The notes: generated by a model not told the origin, from the sequence alone. Shown: positions 16,751 through 25,669, numbered from the stretch's first letter. The stretch: 64,000 nt of DNA from Micavibrio sp. UBA6212 (GCA_002421905.1 DISK01000018.1:5972-69971), one strand, 5' to 3'. Program-made: numbers and translations.

Positions 16751-17559
16751 TTCAAATGCAGCAAATTATCGAGAAGGCTTGGGAAACCCGTCAGGATATT
16801 ACCGTCCAGACTCAAGGAGAAGTCCGCGAGGCTGTTGCCGATGTGCTTCATTTTCTTGATCGCGGCGAGCTGCGGATTGCCGAGAAAACTCCATCCGGAT
16901 GGGTCGTTCATGACTGGTTGAAAAAAGCCGTTTTGCTGTCATTCAGGCTCAATTCCAATGTCGAGATTGCTGCATCTGAGGCTGTGAAATGGTGGGATAA
17001 AGTTCCGTTGAAAACATCCGGTTGGGGAGCCGCAGAATTTGTGACAGCCGGATTCCGCAGTGTTCCCGGATCAATCGTCCGTCGCGGCGCCTATATTGCC
17101 CCCAATGTTGTGATGATGCCGTCCTTTGTCAATATCGGCGCTTATGTCGATGAAGGCACAATGGTGGATACATGGGTGACGATCGGGTCTTGCGCGCAGA
17201 TTGGCAAGAACTGTCATATTTCTGGTGGGGTCGGGATCGGCGGCGTTCTGGAACCGTTACAAGCAGCCCCTGTGATTATTGAAGACAATGTCTTTATCGG
17301 GGCGCGTTCCGAAGTGGCCGAAGGAGTGATTGTCGAGGAAGGCGCAGTGATTTCGATGGGCGTGTTTCTCGGGGCGTCAACCAAGATCGTTGATCGTGAA
17401 ACGGGCGAGATTTTCAAAGGTCGCGTTCCGGCTTATTCGGTAGTGGTTCCAGGCACTCTCCCTGGAGAAAAAGTGAACCTGTCTTGTGCCGTGATCGTCA
17501 AGCGCGTTGATGCCCAGACCCGCAGCAAAACATCTATTAATGAGTTGCTCCGTGATTAG
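16747..17559 (+). CDS. dapD: Tetrahydrodipicolinate N-succinyltransferase
   Basis: DapD succinylates tetrahydrodipicolinate using succinyl-CoA in the succinylase branch of the diaminopimelate/lysine pathway. The 270-residue length and the left-handed beta-helix of hexapeptide repeats (GAYIAPNVVMMPSFVNIGAY, then GTMVDTWVTIGSCAQIG) are typical, as is the C-terminal KTSINELLRD. The next pathway enzyme, DapE, follows 278 bases on. The ATG overlaps the stop of the channel gene; an ATG three codons on would give the more usual MQQIIEKAWE start. GGAAAG just upstream can serve as ribosome binding site. Confidence 0.96.
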   Translation: MIQMQQIIEKAWETRQDITVQTQGEVREAVADVLHFLDRGELRIAEKTPSGWVVHDWLKKAVLLSFRLNSNVEIAASEAVKWWDKVPLKTSGWGAAEFVTAGFRSVPGSIVRRGAYIAPNVVMMPSFVNIGAYVDEGTMVDTWVTIGSCAQIGKNCHISGGVGIGGVLEPLQAAPVIIEDNVFIGARSEVAEGVIVEEGAVISMGVFLGASTKIVDRETGEIFKGRVPAYSVVVPGTLPGEKVNLSCAVIVKRVDAQTRSKTSINELLRD

Positions 17560-17564
17560 GGTTT

Positions 17565-17745
17565 AAGGAAAGTCGTTCACGCGAAGAGCGCCAAGGAGCG
17601 CCAAGGGCGCAGAGCAATTTTCACCACCAAGACACGAAGACACCAAGAATTCGTCATTGCGAGCGACAGCGAAGCAACCCAGTTAATATTCATTCTGGAT
17701 CGCCGCGTCGGTCTTTTAGACCTCCTCGCGATGACGAAGCAGCAA
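17565..17745. repeat. Repeat mosaic between dapD and dapE (families D, E, C)
   Basis: This gap carries family D (CGCGAAGAGCGCCAAGGAGC, 17578-17612), family E (CACCACCAAGACACGAAGAC, 17621-17647) and family C (CGTCATTGCGAGCGACAGCG and its mate CTCCTCGCGATGACG, 17651-17737). The D-E-C order matches that of the 15.0-15.3 kb cluster only in part. It separates two genes of the same pathway and could affect read-through. Confidence 0.7.
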
Positions 17746-17837
17746 GGGTTTGTTATTGCGCGTGACGGCACGGGGGTGATAATGATGGTGGAAAACAGCA
17801 CATTGAATGCTCAGAAATTTGATGATAAGAATTCTAT

Positions 17838-19013
17838 ATGATTGATCCAGTTGAACTGACCCAGAAACTCGTCCGTTGCGAAAGCATAACCCCGAAAGAC
17901 AAGGGGGCGCTGAAAGTTATGAGCGACCCGTTGGAGGCTCTGGGATTTAAGCTGCACTGGTTGCCGTTTGTCGAGGAAAAGACGGAGCTGGTCGAGAATT
18001 TCTTTGCGCGGCTCGGAACCAAAGACCAAAAATCAGGCGGTAAACATCTTTGTTACATGGGCCATACGGATGTCGTTCCGGTGGGACGGATGGCCGATTG
18101 GACTTATCCGCCTTTTGCCGCAGAGATCCATGACGGGAAATTATACGGGCGCGGGGCGTCAGATATGAAATCAGGCAATGCTGCTTTTGTGGCGGCGGTT
18201 GACCGGTTTCTGGCAGATCACCCCGATTTTGTCGAAAAGGATAGTGGGTCGATCAGCCTGTTAATCACCGGAGATGAAGAAGGCTTATCGGTGAACGGGA
18301 CGGTCAAGGTCGTTGACTGGTTGAAACGCCATGACCAGTTGCCCGATGTGGCATTGGTGGGAGAGCCCAGCAACGCAGATCATATGGGGCAACGGATTCA
18401 GGTGGGCCGCCGTGGATCGTGGAACGGAAAGTTGCGTGTGCAAGGGGTTCAAGGGCATAGTGCCTATCCTGAAAAGGCCGATAATCCGGTTCCCAAAATG
18501 GTGGAAATGCTGCACAAACTCGCGCAGCATCGTCTGGATGAGGGAAATGAATTTTTTCCGCCCAGTCATCTGGTTCTCGCATCGGTTGATGTTGGTAACA
18601 ATGCCTTTAATATTATTCCGGCACGCGTCGAGGCGATGATCAATATCCGTTATAACAATGTGTGGACGCGCGAGACTCTGGAATCACATGTCCGATCTCT
18701 GTTAGATGAATGCGGATATGCTTATGAACTTGAGAGCTGGAGCTATTATCAAAGCTTTCTGGTTAAAGATACTGAGTGGCGGGATTTGGTGGCAGGTGTC
18801 GTCCAAGAGGCGTCCGGTCATAAGCCGATCTTTAATACCGGTGGCGGGGCGTCAGACGCCTGTCATATCGCCCCTTATTGTCCGGTGGTTGAATATGGGG
18901 TGACCAACGCTACCATTCACAAGGTTGATGAACATGTCGAAGTTAAGGATATCGAGGAGTTGACGGAAACTTACCGGTTGATTTTGGAAAAGTTTTTTTA
19001 TCCACATCCTTGA
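17838..19013 (+). CDS. dapE: Succinyl-diaminopimelate desuccinylase
   Basis: DapE is a zinc enzyme that removes succinate from N-succinyl-LL-diaminopimelate, two steps after DapD. The 391-residue protein shows the M20 peptidase metal motifs: YMGHTDVVPVG (His ligand and Asp), GRGASDMKSG, and the catalytic ITGDEEG. The small dimerisation domain lies at about 185-300 and the last ligand is in the TIHKVDEHV stretch. Length fits the family (about 375). The start ATG follows a TTCTAT stretch with a weak GATAAGAA upstream. The gene order dapD-dapE is common in Alphaproteobacteria. Confidence 0.96.
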   Translation: MIDPVELTQKLVRCESITPKDKGALKVMSDPLEALGFKLHWLPFVEEKTELVENFFARLGTKDQKSGGKHLCYMGHTDVVPVGRMADWTYPPFAAEIHDGKLYGRGASDMKSGNAAFVAAVDRFLADHPDFVEKDSGSISLLITGDEEGLSVNGTVKVVDWLKRHDQLPDVALVGEPSNADHMGQRIQVGRRGSWNGKLRVQGVQGHSAYPEKADNPVPKMVEMLHKLAQHRLDEGNEFFPPSHLVLASVDVGNNAFNIIPARVEAMINIRYNNVWTRETLESHVRSLLDECGYAYELESWSYYQSFLVKDTEWRDLVAGVVQEASGHKPIFNTGGGASDACHIAPYCPVVEYGVTNATIHKVDEHVEVKDIEELTETYRLILEKFFYPHP

Positions 19014-19094
19014 CCTGCGACGATAAATTCCATATCTGTGTGTGGTAGTAAATTCGTTTACTGTCATTCGGACAAGTTTCAAGGGGTACATCTC

Positions 19095-20618
19095 ATGCGT
19101 CATTTTTCATTCGTCTGCGGGATTTGTGTTCTGTCACTTTTCTCCGTTACTGCATCTGCGCAAGCCGGATTATTTTCCGAAGATGCAGCACCTCCAGCTG
19201 GAGCGCCGCAAAGTTTTGCTGATCTTTCTGACAAGCTGTTGCCGGCTGTCGTCAATATTTCCTCGACCACCAAAGTAACCCAGCCGGTTGGCGAGATGCC
19301 GGAGATCCCCGAGTTTCCGGAAGGATCACCTTTTAACGAGTTCTTCAAAGACTTCATGGAAAAAAATGGCGGTGGCGGCGGGCAAGCCTTGCCAACAACC
19401 TCCTTGGGATCAGGGTTTGTGATTGATGCGGAAAAAGGTCTGGTGGTGACGAATAATCACGTCATCAAGGATGCTGATGAAATCCGCGTGGTTTTTAATA
19501 ATGATGTTACGCTTGATGCCAAGCTGGTTGGCAAGGATGAAAAGACCGACCTCGCGGTTTTGAAAGTTGACCCAAAGAAACATAAATTGTCTGCTGTGGC
19601 CTTTGGCGAGAGTGATAAAATGCGGGTGGGCGATTGGATTCTGGCGATCGGTAATCCGTTCGGCCTGGGGGGGACTGTGACGGCGGGAATTATTTCTGCC
19701 CGTCAGCGTGATATTCATTCCGGCCCTTATGATGATTTTCTGCAAACCGATGCGTCGATCAACCGTGGAAATTCGGGGGGGCCGATGTTCAACCTTAAAG
19801 GTGAGGTGATCGGGATCAATGCTGCGATTTATTCCCCTTCCGGTGGATCGGTCGGGATTGGATTTGCCATTCCATCTGATCTGGCGAAGCCAGTTATTGA
19901 CCAGATTGTTAAATTTGGCCGGACAAAACGCGGCTGGATCGGTGTTAAAATCCAGACTGTGACCGATGAGATCGCCGAGAGTATGGGATTGAGCGGAACC
20001 GGTGGGGCTCTGGTTGCCAGTGTGACGCCGGAAGGCCCTGCCCAGAAGGCCAAAATCGAACAAGGCGATGTGATTGTCGAGTTTAACGGTCGCAAGCTTG
20101 ATACGATGCGTAACTTACCGCGTATTGTTGCCGAGACGCCTGTGGGAGAGAAAGTTCCAGTCAAGGTTATTCGTGGTGGCAAGGAAATGACGCTGTCCGT
20201 GTTGGTTGCCGAGTTGGAAAAGGCCGAAGATGAAGGCTTGATCGAAAAAGCCGATGCATCGGACGATGAAAGAACTCCTCCTAAATCAAGTGAGCTGGAT
20301 GGAACAGGATTGTTCGTTTCCGACCTTTCCGATGTCTTGCGTCAGACATACGAAATCCCTGACGATGTCCAAGGGGTTGTCGTGACCAAAGTTGGCGCAG
20401 GGTCGGATGCCATGATGAAGGGGATGTCACCGGGTGACGTGATCCTCGAGATTAATCAGCATCAAGTCAGCACCGTTACGGAAGCCAAAGAGCAGATCAG
20501 ACAGGTTGGTGACTCCAAAGATGCCAAAGAATCGGTTCTGTTGTTGGTCGATCATCAGGGGCAAGGTGATGCGCGCTTTGTGGCTTTGAAGCTTAAAAAT
20601 GACAAGAAGAAAAAGTAA
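19095..20618 (+). CDS. Periplasmic serine protease/chaperone, DegP/HtrA (Do) family
   Basis: This 507-residue protein degrades or refolds damaged envelope proteins. The start is set at the ATG giving MRHFSFVCGI, nine bases after AAGGGG, because a signal peptide (cut near SAQA, residue 24) then follows. The protease domain shows the triad His122 (NNHVIKDAD), Asp152 (KTDLAVLKV) and Ser227 (RGNSGGP). Two PDZ domains follow at about 270-370 and 400-490. It is upstream of miaA with a 3-base gap, so they are co-transcribed. DegP, DegQ and other Do-family members cannot be told apart from the sequence. Confidence 0.94.
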   Translation: MRHFSFVCGICVLSLFSVTASAQAGLFSEDAAPPAGAPQSFADLSDKLLPAVVNISSTTKVTQPVGEMPEIPEFPEGSPFNEFFKDFMEKNGGGGGQALPTTSLGSGFVIDAEKGLVVTNNHVIKDADEIRVVFNNDVTLDAKLVGKDEKTDLAVLKVDPKKHKLSAVAFGESDKMRVGDWILAIGNPFGLGGTVTAGIISARQRDIHSGPYDDFLQTDASINRGNSGGPMFNLKGEVIGINAAIYSPSGGSVGIGFAIPSDLAKPVIDQIVKFGRTKRGWIGVKIQTVTDEIAESMGLSGTGGALVASVTPEGPAQKAKIEQGDVIVEFNGRKLDTMRNLPRIVAETPVGEKVPVKVIRGGKEMTLSVLVAELEKAEDEGLIEKADASDDERTPPKSSELDGTGLFVSDLSDVLRQTYEIPDDVQGVVVTKVGAGSDAMMKGMSPGDVILEINQHQVSTVTEAKEQIRQVGDSKDAKESVLLLVDHQGQGDARFVALKLKNDKKKK

Positions 20619-20621
20619 ATC

Positions 20622-21503
20622 GTGAACAAACAGATCGTTCATATTATCGCCGGGCCGACTGCCAGTGGGAAGTCGGCTCGTGCTTTGAAGCTGGCGCGGG
20701 ATATGGGAGGTCTGGGCGGCGTTGTGATTAACGCTGATTCCATGCAGCTTTATGACGGGTTGCCGATGCTCACCGCACAACCGAGCGCACAGGAAAAGGC
20801 GCTGGTTCCCCATGTGCTTTATGGATGTCTGGCGCCTGCGGCACAAACCAATGCCGGATCATGGCGCGAGATGGCGTTGGTCGAGATATACAAGGCGATT
20901 GACAACAAGCAGGTTCCGATTGTGGTGGGTGGAACCGGATTTTATTTGAAGGCCTTGATCGAAGGGTTGTCGCCCATTCCTGAAATTCCCGAAGCCGTAC
21001 GGGTTTTGTCGGATGATTTGATGGACAAGATCGGAATCGAAGAGTTCTTCAAGCAACTGAAAGAAATTGATCCTGAGTGGTGCGCCGTAGCCGACGCGCA
21101 TAATCGCCAGAGGATGGTCAGAGCATTTGAAGTGTATCACCACACGCAGCAGCCAATGTCTTATTGGCAATCCTTGCCGCCTGTCGGGACGCCGGAAGAT
21201 CTGGAGTTCAAAGTCGATATGATCCTGCCGGAGCGGGACGTTTTATATGAACAGTGCAATGTGCGATTTGACCGGATGATCGAGCAAGGCGTTCTGGCCG
21301 AAGTTGAAGCGTTTGACAGTTTGATCGAGCGCGGGTTTGTTCCATCGTCTTGTCCGTTGGCTCATGCGCTGGGGTTTCGTCCGTTGCAACAGCATTTGAA
21401 TGGCGAACTTGATCTGGAGAGTGCTATTATTTTATCCAAAAACGAAACACGTCATTACGCCAAGCGGCAAGCAACGTGGTTCCGGCATCAGATGAAAGTT
21501 TAA
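20622..21503 (+). CDS. miaA: tRNA dimethylallyltransferase
   Basis: MiaA attaches a dimethylallyl group to A37 of tRNAs that read codons starting with U. The 293-residue protein starts at GTG and has the P-loop IAGPTASGKS, the substrate motif NADSMQLYDGLPMLTAQPS in two parts (NADSMQLY, LTAQPS), and the conserved GGTGFYLKAL. The late motif ETRHYAKRQATWFR is also diagnostic. It follows the HtrA-type gene by 3 bases. Its 3' end overlaps the convergent sigma-factor gene by 4 bases. Length is normal for the family. Confidence 0.96.
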   Translation: MNKQIVHIIAGPTASGKSARALKLARDMGGLGGVVINADSMQLYDGLPMLTAQPSAQEKALVPHVLYGCLAPAAQTNAGSWREMALVEIYKAIDNKQVPIVVGGTGFYLKALIEGLSPIPEIPEAVRVLSDDLMDKIGIEEFFKQLKEIDPEWCAVADAHNRQRMVRAFEVYHHTQQPMSYWQSLPPVGTPEDLEFKVDMILPERDVLYEQCNVRFDRMIEQGVLAEVEAFDSLIERGFVPSSCPLAHALGFRPLQQHLNGELDLESAIILSKNETRHYAKRQATWFRHQMKV

Positions 21504-22765
21504 GTGAATTCTGGTTTCAGTCCGTCTTCGACCAATTGTCGACGACATCTCCATATACGGCTGCGGACTGTCCCAATCGGAATATTTTGTTCTTCGGCAA
21601 TAGCGTCATAATCTTTCCCCGGGCCATATTCTTCGACCTCGCCACTTTTCTTGATTGAGCTGTCCACTACCATACTAATGTGGCGATAATCAGGTGTTGA
21701 ATTTGCGAGATCCCCAATTTTTGAAAGTAGTTTCTGGTATTCTACGGCGTCTTCACGGCGGATCATTAATTTCAGCGGGTCTTCAAATCCTTCGGAAAAG
21801 GGGACTCCGGGCATGTCGGCCTCGGGCGCAAAATTCTGACCAAAGCCTACAACGTCCGGATAGTCGCTGGCCGTATCATAATATGCATGATTCAGAAATT
21901 CTTCATGCTGTGAGGCATGGCATGCTACGCTGCGGATGATGCTATGTACCCAAGTGTCAAAGTAGCGATAATCCTTGCAGAAAGGATTATCTTCTTTTTC
22001 CAGATTCTCAGCTTGTAGTTTGAAAATACGAAGAGAAGCCTCTTGTAAGATATCATCCAGCATGTCTTCGTTCTTGAAAAAGCGGTAGGCGAAACGTGTC
22101 AGTTTATCACGCTTTTCTTGCAGATACAGGGCGAGGCTGTTGGCGTCGTGATCGACCACAATTTTCTTGAAAAGAGCGAGCTCTTCCGGTGATTTCGTGG
22201 AAACGAATTCCTTGTTGGCAGTCTCGGTTAATGTTTCTGTTTCTGTTTGTGGGGCAGCTTCGATTGCGTCTGGTGCTGCCGAGGGTTGCGCGGGCAACGG
22301 TAGTTCGGGTGCTTTTTGTTCTACTTCCCGCACAGGAGGACGCGGAATGGCTCCTTGGTAAGCATATATTTTTTCCCCTGAAATTTCGGTCACGACTCCG
22401 TTTTTATAGACCAAGCGTGATATACGATGTTTCTGGCCCTCAAGGTCCATAAACAGGCGGCCTTTTTTGGTGCGGAAGGAAAAGTCCTTTGCTGCGACCT
22501 TCTGAAGGTCGATGGGTGTGTCGGGGTTGTTTAATGTATAGATTTGGGCGAGCAACTCTCTGGTTCCTGCAAGGATGGCTGCCAGCTGCTCAATCCCGAA
22601 GGCGGCAGGTTTGATGTTTGATACGGCCATGGCCGCAAATGTTGGAGCAATCATCTTTTTATCTACATAGACCTGTTCAATAGTCTTTTTACTTAAACTT
22701 TTATCCGTCGTCACATCGCTTCTACCGTATGTCCAATACGGGGCGGTGCTCGTTTCTTGTCTCAA
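21500..22765 (-). CDS. ECF-like sigma-70 factor with a ~200-residue N-terminal extension
   Basis: The C-terminal half looks like an ECF sigma factor. Region 2 is seen at about 222-290 (KLTRFAYRFFKNEDMLDDILQ in part, then QEASLRIFK) and region 4 at about 383-415 (DAIAEEQNIPIGTVRSRIWR in part), a helix-turn-helix for the -35 element. Region 4 resembles the EIA-IPxGTVKSR motif of ECF factors. Before this lie some 200 residues with no family I know, ending in a Pro/Ala/Glu-rich linker (about 145-190). The extension may be a sensor or anti-sigma-like part. No anti-sigma gene is adjacent. The gene is divergent from the ilv operon. Confidence 0.8.
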   Translation of the reverse strand: MRQETSTAPYWTYGRSDVTTDKSLSKKTIEQVYVDKKMIAPTFAAMAVSNIKPAAFGIEQLAAILAGTRELLAQIYTLNNPDTPIDLQKVAAKDFSFRTKKGRLFMDLEGQKHRISRLVYKNGVVTEISGEKIYAYQGAIPRPPVREVEQKAPELPLPAQPSAAPDAIEAAPQTETETLTETANKEFVSTKSPEELALFKKIVVDHDANSLALYLQEKRDKLTRFAYRFFKNEDMLDDILQEASLRIFKLQAENLEKEDNPFCKDYRYFDTWVHSIIRSVACHASQHEEFLNHAYYDTASDYPDVVGFGQNFAPEADMPGVPFSEGFEDPLKLMIRREDAVEYQKLLSKIGDLANSTPDYRHISMVVDSSIKKSGEVEEYGPGKDYDAIAEEQNIPIGTVRSRIWRCRRQLVEDGLKPEFT

Positions 22766-22863
22766 AGTTAATTAATTTGACTATATTTTCTTATTCTGAC
22801 CGGAATTTTATGCGATTTCCCATATATATGTCAAATAAAAAAATTGACGCAGGGGGAAATAAA

Positions 22864-22983
22864 ATGTTGCGTGGCGGCAGGGATGCGCGTAACAATAACG
22901 CCATGATGTTTCAAACAAGCAACATTCTTCTTAGCAATGTCGTCGTCCTCGTGGTGGGTACGGCGTTGCGGGATGTTGCTTAA
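22864..22983 (+). CDS. ilv operon leader peptide
   Basis: A 39-residue frame starts at an ATG 8 bases after GGGGGAA. Residues 20-31 read NILLSNVVVLVV, a run of Ile, Leu and Val codons, which is what leader peptides of branched-chain amino acid operons contain (compare E. coli ilvB leader with its Val/Leu runs). The stop codon is 27 bases before a strong terminator hairpin, and ilvB starts right after. Shortage of charged branched-chain tRNA should stall the ribosome here and let transcription continue. No other function is likely for this peptide. Confidence 0.88.
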   Translation: MLRGGRDARNNNAMMFQTSNILLSNVVVLVVGTALRDVA

Positions 22984-23038
22984 GGAGTAGCTTCATAATA
23001 TGACCGCAACGCCCCGATCGAAAGAACGGGGCTTTTTT
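22918..23038 (+). promoter_or_regulatory. Transcription attenuator upstream of ilvB
   Basis: Two alternative structures can be read. AGCAACAT (22918-22925) is complementary to ATGTTGCT (22973-22980). GGCGTTGCGG (22962-22971) is perfectly complementary to CCGCAACGCC (23004-23013), forming an antiterminator that takes up the start of the terminator stem. The terminator is GCCCCG..CGGGGC at 23011-23032 with a GAAA loop and six Ts (23033-23038). Stalling at the Val/Leu run (22924-22956) would block the first arm, free 22962-22971 and favour read-through into ilvB. Confidence 0.85.
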
Positions 23039-23063
23039 ATTCTAAAAATCGGGTGAAACAAAG

Positions 23064-24917
23064 ATGGCAACGAAAAATATGAGCACTAAGGCACAGCCGA
23101 AAATGCAATTGGTTAAGACAACTCCGCAAGTGAAGGCCAAAACGGCCAAATCAAAACCGGTGATGGTTTTTGACAAGAAGACCCTGACAGGGGCCGAGAT
23201 TGTGATTCAGGCCTTGGTCGATAACGGGGTGGATACGATCTTCGGGTATCCGGGCGGTGCAGTTCTGCCGATTTACGATGCGATTTTCCAGCAAAAGAAA
23301 GTCAGACATGTTCTGGTTCGCCATGAACAAGCCGCCCTTCATGCAGCGGAAGGCTATGCCCGTTCTACTGGTAAAGTCGGGTGTGCGCTGGTGACCTCCG
23401 GCCCGGGGGCAACCAATGCGGTGACCGGATTAACCGATGCGTTGCTTGATTCCATTCCGGTTGTTTGTTTTTCGGGGCAGGTTCCCACCTTTTTGATCGG
23501 AACCGATGCGTTCCAAGAGGCCGATACCACTGGCATCACCCGTCAATGCACCAAACAGAATTATCTGGTCAAGGATGTTAAAGACCTCGCCAAGACTGTT
23601 CATGAGGCGTTTCATGTTGCCAAATCCGGACGCCCCGGGCCGGTTGTGATTGACCTGCCCAAGGATGTTCAGTTTGCCCCCGGACCTTATCAGTCACCGG
23701 AAGATACAGATATTTCCCGTTACCAGCCACGCACCATGCCGGATTTGTCGAAAATCGAAGCGGCAGTCGAGCTGATTGCCGGAGCCAAAAAGCCGATTTT
23801 TTATACTGGTGGCGGTGTGATCAATGCGGGGCCAGAGGCGGCCAAGCTGTTGGCCGAATTTGTCCAGATGACCGGATATCCCTTGACATCAACCTTGATG
23901 GGGTTGGGCGCCTATCCGATGTCGGACACCCAGCATCTCGGGATGCTCGGGATGCACGGCACGTTCGAGGCCAACTGGGCCATGCATGATTGCGATGTGA
24001 TGGTGAATATCGGCGCACGGTTTGATGACCGCGTGACGGGTCGTCTTGATGCGTTCTCGCCGAACTCCAAAAAAATCCATATTGATATTGACCCGAGCTC
24101 GATCAACAAGAACGTGCGCGTTGATCTGGGGATTGTTGCGGACAGTACCGAAGCTTTGCGGGCCATGATAGCCGTGTGGAAGAAACGCAAATATAAAGCC
24201 AATGCGCCGGCCTTGAAACAATGGTGGGCGCAGATCGAGAAATGGCGATCTGTCAAATGTTTGTCCTATAAAAATTCACAGACCATTATCAAGCCGCAAT
24301 ATGCTCTGGAACGTTTGCAATCGGCACTTAGCAAGGATAAGCGCGAAGTGTTTATTTCCACGGAAGTTGGACAGCACCAGATGTGGGCGGCTCAATTCCT
24401 GAAATTCGATCAACCAAACCACTGGATGACCTCGGGTGGATTGGGGACGATGGGGTATGGTTTGCCGGCTGCAATCGGTGTGCAAATGGCCCACCCTGAT
24501 GCTTTGGTGGTCGATGTCGCGGGGGATGCGTCGATCCTGATGAATATTCAGGAGCTGTCGACTGCGGTTCAATACCGTTTGCCGGTGAAGGTGTTCATTC
24601 TGAATAACCAGTGGATGGGCATGGTCAAGCAGTGGCAGGAATTGTTGCATGGCGAGCGGTATTCCAATTCCTATACCGAGAGCCTGCCGGATTTTGTCAA
24701 ACTGGCCGAAGCTTATGGCGGGGTTGGTCTGCGGGCGCAAACACCTGATGATCTTGATCGTGTCATCAAAGAGATGATGAAAACAGATCGTGTGACTCTG
24801 GTTGACATTTGTGTCGATCAGAAAGAGAATTGTTTCCCGATGATCCCGAGTGGCAAGGCTCATAATGAAATGATCTTGTCACCCGATGCCGAAAAATTTG
24901 ATAAGACACTGGTGTAA
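23064..24917 (+). CDS. ilvB: Acetolactate synthase, large (catalytic) subunit
   Basis: This 617-residue enzyme joins two pyruvates, or pyruvate and 2-oxobutyrate, in the first common step to valine, leucine and isoleucine. It has the three thiamine-diphosphate enzyme domains. The catalytic Glu88 is in RHEQAALHAAEGYAR, and the cofactor motif begins GDASILMN and ends NNQW. An N-terminal tail of about 38 Lys/Gln-rich residues precedes the core. The ATG lies 25 bases after the attenuator T run. The small subunit gene follows after a 182-base gap that contains two repeat hairpins. Confidence 0.97.
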   Translation: MATKNMSTKAQPKMQLVKTTPQVKAKTAKSKPVMVFDKKTLTGAEIVIQALVDNGVDTIFGYPGGAVLPIYDAIFQQKKVRHVLVRHEQAALHAAEGYARSTGKVGCALVTSGPGATNAVTGLTDALLDSIPVVCFSGQVPTFLIGTDAFQEADTTGITRQCTKQNYLVKDVKDLAKTVHEAFHVAKSGRPGPVVIDLPKDVQFAPGPYQSPEDTDISRYQPRTMPDLSKIEAAVELIAGAKKPIFYTGGGVINAGPEAAKLLAEFVQMTGYPLTSTLMGLGAYPMSDTQHLGMLGMHGTFEANWAMHDCDVMVNIGARFDDRVTGRLDAFSPNSKKIHIDIDPSSINKNVRVDLGIVADSTEALRAMIAVWKKRKYKANAPALKQWWAQIEKWRSVKCLSYKNSQTIIKPQYALERLQSALSKDKREVFISTEVGQHQMWAAQFLKFDQPNHWMTSGGLGTMGYGLPAAIGVQMAHPDALVVDVAGDASILMNIQELSTAVQYRLPVKVFILNNQWMGMVKQWQELLHGERYSNSYTESLPDFVKLAEAYGGVGLRAQTPDDLDRVIKEMMKTDRVTLVDICVDQKENCFPMIPSGKAHNEMILSPDAEKFDKTLV

Positions 24918-24931
24918 ACCACAGAACCGTC

Positions 24932-25014
24932 ATTCCCCGAATTTTCGTTAAAGAAAATTCTAGGGGAATCCAAAAATGACTGGATTGCCTTAGAATGCTT
25001 CGCATTCAGGCAAT
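24932..25014. repeat. Two REP-like palindromes between ilvB and ilvN (family F)
   Basis: The first hairpin (24932-24969) pairs ATTCCCC-GAATTTTC with GAAAATTC-TA-GGGGAAT. The second (24984-25014) pairs ATTGCCT-TA-GAATGC with GCATTC-AGGCAAT, again with a TA bulge. The first matches the palindrome at 15138-15172. Such elements inside an operon can stabilise the upstream mRNA and change the ratio of the two subunits. Confidence 0.75.
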
Positions 25015-25099
25015 GACGAATAAAGAGTAAGGGAGTAGAAATGACTTCAGAGTTACGAAGTGCAAGAGGAAATTAGATTTTAGAACAAGGTGAAATATA

Positions 25100-25669
25100 A
25101 TGGTACGTCAATCTCTACAAGATAAGAAAAGTGTCTATGGGGCGGCCCCTGTACAAGACCCTGTGTCGTCGCACACCTTAGCGGTGATTGTCGATAACGA
25201 GCCGGGGGTTCTGGCGCGGGTCATCGGATTGTTCTCGGGGCGCGGTTATAACATCGAAAGTCTGACTGTTGCAGAAACCGACCATACCAGTCGCCAATCG
25301 CGGATCACCCTTGTGTGTTCGGGGACAGTTCATGTGATCGAGCAGATTCATCATCAGTTGGGGCGTCTGGTTCCGGTTCACAAAGTGTCGAACCTGACAC
25401 TTGAGGGAACGCATATCGAACGCGAGCTTGCGCTTCTCAAAGTCGTGGGCAAAAAAGACAAGCGGATTGAAGCGTTGCGCGTGGCCGATATTTTTCGTGC
25501 CCGCGTTGTTGATTCAACACTTGAGAGTTTTGTGTTCGAGATTACCGGCACAACAGAAAAAGTTGATGCCTTTGTTGCTTTGATGCGGCCTTTGGGGTTG
25601 ATCGAAATTTCAAGAACTGGTGTCGCCGCGATGTCCAGAGGAAAAGAAGGAGTGCATAATGGCGAATAA
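25100..25669 (+). CDS. ilvN: Acetolactate synthase, small (regulatory) subunit
   Basis: The small subunit activates the large one and gives valine feedback inhibition. The 189-residue protein has an N-terminal ACT domain (HTLAVIVDNEPGVLARVIG, then FSGRGYNIESLTVAETDH) and a C-terminal domain typical of the IlvH/IlvN family. The ATG follows AAGGTGAAATATA. A lipoprotein gene starts inside its last codons, so the downstream genes are co-transcribed. Often called ilvH in Alphaproteobacteria; the symbol is a choice of name rather than a difference in function. Confidence 0.95.
   Translation: MVRQSLQDKKSVYGAAPVQDPVSSHTLAVIVDNEPGVLARVIGLFSGRGYNIESLTVAETDHTSRQSRITLVCSGTVHVIEQIHHQLGRLVPVHKVSNLTLEGTHIERELALLKVVGKKDKRIEALRVADIFRARVVDSTLESFVFEITGTTEKVDAFVALMRPLGLIEISRTGVAAMSRGKEGVHNGE

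Noticed and set aside
22766..22863. Assigning an exact promoter to the ilv operon
   Set aside because: TTGACT at 22777-22782 has no good -10 at 16-18 bases, and other hexamers are weak; the promoter cannot be placed with confidence.
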